36,003 nt of DNA from NCBI GenBank assembly GCA_008931825.1, contig QXVZ01014534.1, positions 1-36,003 on the forward strand. Reading direction: 5' to 3'. Numbering within the stretch: the stretch's first letter is position 1; each line of letters opens with the position of its first letter. Of the stretch, positions 32,501 through 36,003 are shown one piece after another. The notes beneath the pieces are model-generated. The model ran no database searches. It saw only the letters and a program-made list of their open reading frames with translations, and was not told where the DNA came from. The stretch comes from Phallusia fumigata. Lineage: Eukaryota > Chordata > Ascidiacea > Phlebobranchia > Ascidiidae. A program made the translations under genes and the position numbers.

Positions 32501-35500
32501 AAAACTACAAAGTACGTTACGTGGACTTGGAGCTCAATATGCTGCACATTTTTTTAGCAAGTTTTCTACTTTTGTGTGCCTGGATTTGATTCAAATGGAT
32601 AGTAGATAAGTGACTATTTCTTGCTGAAACAAATTAGAAAATTGTTACTTGGAGAATACGGGGTAAGACCAATTTTAATACAATGACGTTTGGTAACCGA
32701 CTTGTTCTGTCTTCAAGATTTGCTTAAGGCCGCACTTGGTTCATACGAGCACTCCTACACCATCAATGGCTTGCAGCCTGGGCAGATGTATTATGTTCGT
32801 GTTTCTATGTGGAATGAGCACGGAGAAGGACCGTGTGACCGAGTGGAGAAAATCTGGTGGAGCAGAGAATTCGGGTTTGTTTGTTTAACTCACAATCAAA
32901 GCCGGCGTTTTTAAATAGTGTTCGCTCGCTGTGTTTTTAAACAAGCCTAGTGCAACCAGTCTTTCGAATCACATTACGTTATAACCAAGGTCTTCTGGGG
33001 GGCCGGAAAAATGTCAAGTAGCTTTATTGTTTTAATGAACGCTATTCATGATCGTTACTTTCGAGTAACGTTACACCAGGCCGGAAATAGCTGCGCAGCT
33101 TTATGACAATAAAATGTTATTCATGTATACAGTTATATTTGTGTACAATTACATGGGTAACACTAATTCCATTGAGTCAGGTAAGAATAACTTAAATTTG
33201 CTCGAATAATTATTGGTGTCCTTCCCTGACGTTTTATTTCAATTTGTACAGGGCTACGTCGGTGGTGGGTCTTAGCGTTGGTATTATGGCGTTCTTTGTA
33301 ACCTTTGTCATAATCGTCATGAAACGCCACAAAATACGACGCAACCTGTGCCCGGATGTTCCTACACCGGGTTTTCCATCGCCATTGGTAAGTTATAAGT
33401 ATGTTTAAAGTTAAATAGGGGTTGTGACTAAACGCTGTGTCAAATTTGCTTGACTAAAAAAGACAAAACCTTAAGCTTNTAAATAGGGGTTGTGACTAAA
33501 CGCTGTGTCAAATTTGCTTGACTAAAAAAGACAAAACCTTAAGCTTAACAACGCAATGTACAGTAGACTACATAAGTATTTTAATTTTGTTTGCGTTTAA
33601 TGAGTAGGATTTTCAGTTGTAAATTATCGACCTTTGTGAGTATACGATATAGGCACACAATTTACAGTTTGAAATAGTCTCAATATTAAGATACAGTGTG
33701 TATACTGTATCCTCTTATTGGGCGTATATACGATAGTTTTTTTCAAGCTAAACTGGAATTGCGGTTGAAAGTCAGAGTCAGATGCCTCTTTCGACGAGCG
33801 GCAGACATGAAGATCTGTTGTTCGCACCTCATTTATTTTGTCCTGTTATGAATCCAGTTTACAAGGTTCTCCGCTGGACCGCTTGTAAATTTATTTGACA
33901 ACTTAAACCCTTTTTTAAATACGACCTAATGGCTGGACAAAACCGCATGGTGGAGCCATACAACAAGTGATACTAGGGGCAAAAAATAAAGTGGACATTA
34001 GGTTAACAACAAGGTAATTATAAACGCAGCACCATGTTCAATCGCCACCCCTTTTCTGTGTTTTGTTTTTAGCAAAATATACCACCGAGAATAAAGAAGT
34101 GTGACCGAAAGGAGTTCCTCAGGTTAAGAAATTATGCTAGCTGCTTGAAAATTTTCTTTATGAGACTTTTAATTGCGAAACTTTGTTGATAACGGCACAC
34201 GGGGTATAGCACATTTTTTTGTGGAATTTGTGGATACGGGTAAATTTGCGACAAAAAACGTCATCGGTGAACTGTTTAAACTGAAACCTTGAATCTGAAG
34301 ATTATTTTTGGCGGCCACGAAAGGGAACGATTTCTTGATGTCGACAAAGAGACTGTTGACCGTACATTGACCTTTAGATCCACACAAACGGTGAGCGACA
34401 AGGTTTTGTAAATTTGTCCTGTGCTGACCAGAGTTGGATCAATCACAACTGCATGTGAGTTTAATTACACATTGGCTTGTGGTTACAATTGCAATTGTAA
34501 TTTGGACTCCTTGGTTTCTGTAATTGTAATTTGGGAAAAAAAATTAACTTAGTACAATAATTACCCCAAGAAATTCACCACAGAAAGCAAAATTATTAGC
34601 AGCAGGTCCAAACCGAAAATAAAAAATAGACTGTGTAGACCCTTCTTAAATCTTCAAACCTAATAAACGGAATTGGAATGTCTCTTGTCACAAATTTGCA
34701 GAATTTGGACGTAAAAGCAAAGACCCATTGCAACTTAATCTTGTAATGTATAATTCGTAATTGAAAATGTGTATGTAACTGCGTGTGTAAAAGTAAATTT
34801 CCTTGTATGAAAAAATCGTCGGACTAATGGCAAAAAGATTTAAAATCACATAATTGATCCAACTCTGGTTTTGACAACTATATTGTCTAACGGGACAGTT
34901 TTGATACAAGGTGAAATTCATTTGAAACCAACATTCGTTTACAGCAGTCTCTTTCCCCAAAGTCCACATTTAGTGTTCACTTGTCTATGAAATAAAAAGG
35001 TTTGATTAATTTGGATGGAACTTTTGCAGCAGGTAGATTAAACTGTGACAGCTCCACATATTTTCATGAAGCAAAGATAATTTGATTTTAAAGCAAAGTT
35101 TTACCCCTGACCAACTGTGTTTGATATCTGTTCCAGCCATTGGAAAATGAACCTGACGCACACTCGTCTTTCCTTGCCAACCCCGCAATTAATCAGTTCC
35201 AAAACAGTGACGATGAGGTAAGCTAATATCAAATGCATGCAATTTCGCCGCCAAGATGTCCGAGTGGTTAGCGCGACTGCCTTCAAACAAAAATGATCCA
35301 ACGGAACTGCAATGAAGCTGGTAGCTCGACCGCGGACTCGTAATGAGCATAACGCATTCAGGCGTTGCTCCACCCACCGAGGATAAAATGAAACAAACAA
35401 ACAAACACAAACAATATATAATAGATAATTTTCGGATACGATTCCGACGGGGTTAAAGCATGTATGTCATTTTTGAAAAAATATTTGAGTTGAGTTTGTT

Positions 35501-35785
35501 TTACTTGGTAAAAGAAGCCATACCGACATGGTGGCACTGAAACAGTCGTGAATGGATGCACAACGTTATAAAACGTAACAGAAATGAAGTGCACAAATGG
35601 TCGATCAAGCACTGCAGCCACACCTTCATTCGTTCTGTAACAGGAACCTTTAGCGGACTTGTAAATGTGATCACATCATTTTTTTGTGCACATAGAGTTC
35701 TGATGACGGCATTGCTTTAACGGAGAATTCAAGTAGCGAAGATTTCGTGTCAACATTGCGCAAAAAAGAAGGTATTTTGCGATGA
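20534..35785 (+). CDS. gp130-like class I cytokine receptor, about 20 exons
   Basis: Class I receptors of this type bind helical cytokines at the cell surface and signal through JAK kinases bound at Box1. The model has 20 main exons plus a proposed 13-nt microexon, giving 745 codons before the stop. Order: signal peptide (1-21), N-terminal Ig-like module (to about 133), first cytokine-receptor half (134-238) with PPVKPSNVSC, C144, C154, W156 and C194/C203, second half (239-about 385) with AYWSSYTET at the WSXWS position, an Fn3-like domain (about 386-481), a longer Fn3-like domain (about 482-622), transmembrane helix (about 624-646), basic stop-transfer KRHKIRR, Box1-like LCPDVPTPGF, and a 99-residue tail. 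Every junction except the one around the microexon keeps phase with clear sites. The domain order, the C-x9-C-x-W motif, YWS and Box1 together make the family call strong. Orthology to gp130 itself, rather than LIFR/OSMR or a tunicate-specific receptor, is open. No neighbour is functionally linked. Confidence 0.87.
20958..21037 (+). CDS. Receptor exon 2 (start of Ig-like module)
   Basis: The acceptor is TTTTTTAG|GC and the donor GCGAG|GTGTGT. It encodes SDLVPMHSVVKPGQHFTYTC, with the first Ig-type Cys preceded by alternating hydrophobics. Phase runs 1 to 0. Confidence 0.78.
22148..22213 (+). CDS. Receptor exon 3
   Basis: The acceptor is ATTTCAG|CCC and the donor AATCG|GTAAAC, for 22 codons. 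It encodes PMQWTIGEVEFPSS and NGTS, a possible N-glycosylation site. The Trp is placed like the core Trp of an Ig-like strand. Confidence 0.72.
22320..22400 (+). CDS. Receptor exon 4, ends in a GC donor
   Basis: The acceptor is GTCACAG|ATC. The exon encodes IACFFEPMGAGE and LHCKAASGSWAE (27 codons). The donor is GAG|GCAAGT, an otherwise perfect GC-type donor; no GT donor nearby keeps the frame into exon 5. Confidence 0.72.
23118..23226 (+). CDS. Receptor exon 5 (end of Ig-like module)
   Basis: The acceptor is TTCACAG|AAG and the donor AGCAA|GTGAGT. It encodes SLQLPVTLFAIPDNCIADG and GADIHVA. Exit phase 1 supplies the first base of the Met codon that opens the next exon. Confidence 0.75.
23393..23543 (+). 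CDS. Receptor exon 6 (cytokine-receptor module, first Cys pair)
   Basis: The acceptor is TTCGGCAG|TG. The exon carries PPVKPSNVSCLL and EIWCRW, the hallmark C-x9-C-x-W of class I cytokine receptors. It ends RPLN with a GC donor, AACAG|GCAAGT, exit phase 2. Confidence 0.88.
24012..24175 (+). CDS. Receptor exon 7 (second Cys pair)
   Basis: The acceptor is TTTAACAG|T and the donor TGCCC|GTAAGT. It encodes ALVCTTTRGANFCKF and LNVTVTGWNELGTASA. The W-N-x-L-G-x-A-x-S strand matches the end of the first half-module in gp130. Confidence 0.85.
24227..24300 (+). repeat. Probable hAT-type element end in intron 7
   Basis: CAGGGCTTGGCAACAAACGG then CCCGC and a later GTCCGGCCCAC resemble the common hAT end CAGGGGTCGGCAAAC with its GGCCCGC spacer. 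The other end was not found. Confidence 0.4.
24387..24576. mobile_element. MITE with 9-bp target duplication, copy 2 (inverted relative to copy 1)
   Basis: The element spans 24396-24567, flanked on both sides by the same TTATCTGAC (24387-24395 and 24568-24576). Read in reverse it starts CATGGGCGTAGCC and ends GCTACGTTATT, as copy 1 does. It shares the internal GGGGCCATG and the repeated TTGTACAT motifs. The intact duplication suggests a fairly recent insertion. Confidence 0.8.
24743..24867 (+). CDS. Receptor exon 8 (start of second cytokine-receptor half)
   Basis: The acceptor is TTGCTTACAG|GA and the donor TATGAG|GTATAG. The nearer TTTTCAG|CC acceptor shifts into a stop, so the upstream one was chosen. 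It encodes MTEPLTKFVVTNFQPQDLRS and YPPYRCYTYHYE. Confidence 0.75.
24885..25040 (+). repeat. Diverged intronic repeat, copy 1
   Basis: TTTTTTGATGCGACGTCTTT, AAAAGTT and TTAGAC recur at 31030-31070. Downstream GCGCAGCAGGG and GCACAGCTTGAGAATC have counterparts near 31270-31300. Confidence 0.5.
25046..25261. mobile_element. Near-perfect palindromic element flanked by TTAA
   Basis: About 100-bp arms begin GGCTAATTCACACCAAATGC at 25050 and end in the reverse complement at 25257. TTAA sits at both borders (25046-25049, 25258-25261). The short loop is around 25150. Flanking TTAA is the piggyBac-class target site; the match of a few more flanking bases (GGAAAAC) leaves the exact border uncertain. 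It lies in intron 8. Confidence 0.75.
25546..25722 (+). CDS. Receptor exon 9
   Basis: The acceptor is GTTGCAG|GTC and the donor AATAAA|GTAAGT, for 59 codons in phase 0. It encodes VQYSKLSEAHIKIQQRE, WEEWKKYG and HNFTNDTC. The join YHYE-VQYSK reproduces the Fn3 C-strand seen in gp130 (YNIQYR). Confidence 0.8.
26030..26195 (+). CDS. Receptor exon 10 (WSXWS-equivalent)
   Basis: The acceptor is CGCGCAG|GTC and the donor AAGCG|GTATGT. It encodes APGNMTVAVRGRLL and FYAYWSSYTET, which aligns with GYWSDWSEE of gp130, so the motif is WSSYT. An earlier donor (ATT|GTAAGC) is possible, but the later one gives a better join to exon 11. Confidence 0.8.
26377..26423 (+). CDS. Receptor exon 11 (short)
   Basis: The acceptor is CTTGTTCAG|AA and the donor AAACG|GTAAGT, 47 nt. 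It joins exon 10 as LWIVSEHLQGEDDIAIVLWK, which follows the B-strand pattern of gp130 domain 4 (VQLVWKT). Confidence 0.7.
26917..26981 (+). CDS. Receptor exon 12
   Basis: The acceptor is TTTTCCAG|CCT and the donor CCCAA|GTAAGT. It encodes PKLEKYRNVAVREYIVNSSC, the Fn3 C-strand region. Exit phase 2. Confidence 0.78.
27316..27668. mobile_element. hAT-like MITE
   Basis: The element spans 27324-27660. The ends CATGGGTGGGCAAAC and GTTTGCCCACCGTTG are inverted. Flanks TGATAGAC (27316-27323) and TTATTGAC (27661-27668) agree at 6 of 8 positions. An 8-bp duplication and these ends are typical of the hAT superfamily. Confidence 0.65.
27751..28214. mobile_element. hAT-like MITE rich in GAACC repeats
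   Basis: The element spans 27759-28206. It starts CAGGGAGTCGAACCG and ends CGGTTCGACTCCTTG. Flanks TTTGCAAC and TTTGCAAG agree at 7 of 8 positions. The interior is built of many GAACCGGAAC-, GAACCCGAACC-like units. It lies in intron 12. Confidence 0.75.
28215..30446 (+). other. Right part of receptor intron 12
   Basis: This is AT-rich intron sequence with A-runs near 29418-29440 and a single N at 29367 marking an assembly join. The open frame 28822-29088 is basic and has no recognisable domain. No exon was found. Confidence 0.5.
30447..30595 (+). CDS. Receptor exon 13
   Basis: The acceptor is AACTACAG|G and the donor AGCTG|GTAAAT. It encodes SGRTAEYKSQVTFAFKKF, YKFAVALKFGERNVSPAQE and YFFTTA, the F and G strands of an Fn3 domain. 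Phase 2 in, 1 out. Confidence 0.8.
30661..30843 (+). CDS. Receptor exon 14 (start of last Fn3-like domain)
   Basis: The acceptor is GTTTTTAG|CG and the donor AAAA|GTACGT. It encodes PKAEPHVKLNRITDDTIQVS and SWSDPRPG, then YTIYVSDDKMCGRK. The pattern P-x-V-x-L and W-x-D-P is typical of Fn3 A-C strands. Confidence 0.83.
31022..31310 (+). repeat. Diverged intronic repeat, copy 2, with an internal 66-bp tandem duplication
   Basis: It starts with TTTTTTGATGCGACGCCTTA as copy 1 does. Inside, units 31101-31166 and 31167-31224 (TAGCGATAAGAAACGCACCT and on) are near-identical head to tail. Confidence 0.6.
31611..31694 (+). CDS. Receptor exon 15
   Basis: The acceptor is ACCCCCAG|AA and the donor AACAG|GTACCG. 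It encodes TCPSPLRVENKPLQLGGPGE and IWKFQQT. It lengthens the last Fn3-like domain, probably as a loop. Confidence 0.72.
31741..31935 (+). repeat. tRNA-type SINE, copy 2
   Basis: GGTTGTGGATTCTAG matches copy 1's box B region. ATCCAACGG, GAGCATAACGCATTT and CCACTGAGGACAAAATGAAA match the shared 3' body. Confidence 0.6.
32718..32874 (+). CDS. Receptor exon 16 (end of last Fn3-like domain)
   Basis: The acceptor is CTGTCTTCAAG|AT and the donor TTCGG|GTTTGT. It encodes YEHSYTINGLQPGQMYYVRV and WNEHGEGPCD, a classic Fn3 E-F-G end. Phase 1 in, 2 out. Confidence 0.85.
33252..33387 (+). CDS. Receptor exon 17 (transmembrane helix and Box1)
   Basis: The acceptor is TTGTACAG|G and the donor CATTG|GTAAGT. 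It encodes VVGLSVGIMAFFVTFVIIVM, then KRHKIRRNLCPDVPTPGFP. The last part aligns with Box1 of gp130 (WPNVPDP), where JAK kinases dock. The first residue of that motif is Cys instead of Trp. Confidence 0.88.
33412..33546. repeat. Exact 67-bp duplication around a single N
   Basis: Positions 33412-33478 and 33480-33546 are identical and separated only by N at 33479. This is the signature of two overlapping contigs joined without merging. Confidence 0.85.
34073..34122 (+). CDS. Receptor exon 18 (cytoplasmic)
   Basis: The acceptor is GTTTTTAG|CAA and the donor CTCAG|GTTAAG. It encodes QNIPPRIKKCDRKEFL. Only this frame is open. Exit phase 2 does not match the acidic frame of exon 19, which is why a microexon is proposed. 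Confidence 0.65.
34378..34390 (+). CDS. Possible 13-nt microexon
   Basis: The acceptor is GACCTTTAG|AT and the donor AAACG|GTGAGC. Its length is 1 modulo 3, so it converts the phase 2 exit of exon 18 to the phase 0 entry of exon 19 and adds about four codons. It was found only by searching for a phase fix, so it is tentative. Confidence 0.35.
35137..35217 (+). CDS. Receptor exon 19 (acidic tail)
   Basis: The acceptor is TGTTCCAG|CCA and the donor GATGAG|GTAAGC, for 27 codons. In phase 0 it encodes PLENEPDAHSSFLANPAINQ and ends NSDDE. It continues in frame into exon 20; the phase 2 reading soon meets a stop. Confidence 0.72.
35247..35413 (+). repeat. tRNA-type SINE, copy 3
   Basis: The tRNA-like head GCCGCCAAGATGTCCGAGTG has a box A. 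Then GATCCAACGGAACTGCAATG, GAGCATAACGCATTCAGGCG, CCACCCACCGAGGATAAAAT and a (CAAA)n tail follow. Box B appears deleted. It begins about 30 nt after the exon 19 donor. Confidence 0.7.
35696..35785 (+). CDS. Receptor exon 20 (tail end and stop)
   Basis: The acceptor is GCACATAG|AGT. It encodes SSDDGIALTENSSSEDFVST and KKEGILR, then TGA at 35783-35785. The SSSEDFV stretch recalls the NEEDFV region of the gp130 tail. An alternative donor GAAG|GTATTT lies just before the stop, so a longer form beyond the window is possible. Confidence 0.68.
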   Translation, partial: SSDDGIALTENSSSEDFVSTLRKKEGILR

Positions 35786-35817
35786 AATGGAAAAATGCGT
35801 CTATTAAACAAAACCTT

Positions 35818-35823
35818 AATAAA
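35818..35823 (+). terminator. Poly(A) signal of the receptor gene
   Basis: A canonical AATAAA lies 33 nt after the TGA at 35783-35785. Its position supports exon 20 as the last exon, at least for one transcript form. Confidence 0.6.
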
Positions 35824-36003
35824 TGAATGGAATACTAAGATATTCCAGCTGCGAGGTCGTTAATTAATATCAGTAAAGGAGTGCAATCCATTCGAAATCA
35901 TTTAATGACCGTTCGGCAAAATTTATGCAATATATTTTTATTGCAAGAACCTTCGTTGACTGGTTTTACGTCGAAAGCACTTTTTCGCGATGTTAGTTAC
36001 GCA

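Noticed and set aside
35137-35217. Phase 2 reading of exon 19 directly from exon 18
   Set aside because: It leads to a stop a few codons into exon 20, while the phase 0 reading gives a continuous acidic tail across both exons.
1-36003. CRISPR arrays, operons, prophage or insertion sequences
   Set aside because: The window is eukaryotic with spliced genes; no regularly spaced repeats or prokaryotic gene organisation is present.

Overview
This is a metazoan nuclear window with split genes, GT-AG (and two GC-AG) introns, tRNA-derived SINEs and MITEs. It holds three genes, none showing bacterial features. The gene set (a gp130-like class I cytokine receptor, a carbohydrate 6-O-sulfotransferase and a BTB-BACK-kelch protein), the compact AT-rich introns and the signs of unmerged, highly polymorphic haplotypes fit a tunicate, most likely a Ciona-type ascidian. 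That taxonomic call is inference. Exon models were built by hand from reading frame, splice sites, phase continuity and family resemblance.

Layout: (1) Positions about 987-4369, minus strand: the 5' six exons of a BTB-BACK-kelch (KLHL-like) gene that runs off the left edge. (2) Positions 6594-11523, minus strand: a type II membrane carbohydrate sulfotransferase (CHST-like). Three 5' exons and the C-terminal exon are present. The central part, with the 3'-phosphate-binding motif, is missing, apparently lost in an assembly gap marked by a single N at 6745. (3) Positions 11524-20533: about 9 kb without a recognisable gene. It contains an assembly redundancy (13961-16351) where the same ~0.5-0.85 kb sequence appears two or three times around single-N joins. 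(4) Positions 20534-35785, plus strand: a roughly 20-exon gene for a secreted-and-anchored class I cytokine receptor of the gp130 type. It has a signal peptide, an N-terminal Ig-like module, a cytokine-receptor homology module with two Cys pairs and a degenerate WSXWS (WSSYT), two further Fn3-like domains, a transmembrane helix, a Box1-like segment and a short tail that contains no tyrosine in this model. A poly(A) signal lies 33 nt after the stop.

The receptor introns and the intergenic region are a nursery of short non-autonomous elements. They include two copies of a MITE family with 9-bp target duplications, two hAT-like MITEs with 8-bp duplications, a near-perfect ~208-bp palindrome flanked by TTAA, other foldback elements, three copies of a tRNA-type SINE with a shared 3' body, and a diverged intronic repeat pair. 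Several of these, and the receptor's unusual tail and microexon, are listed as findings. The three genes have no evident functional link to one another.
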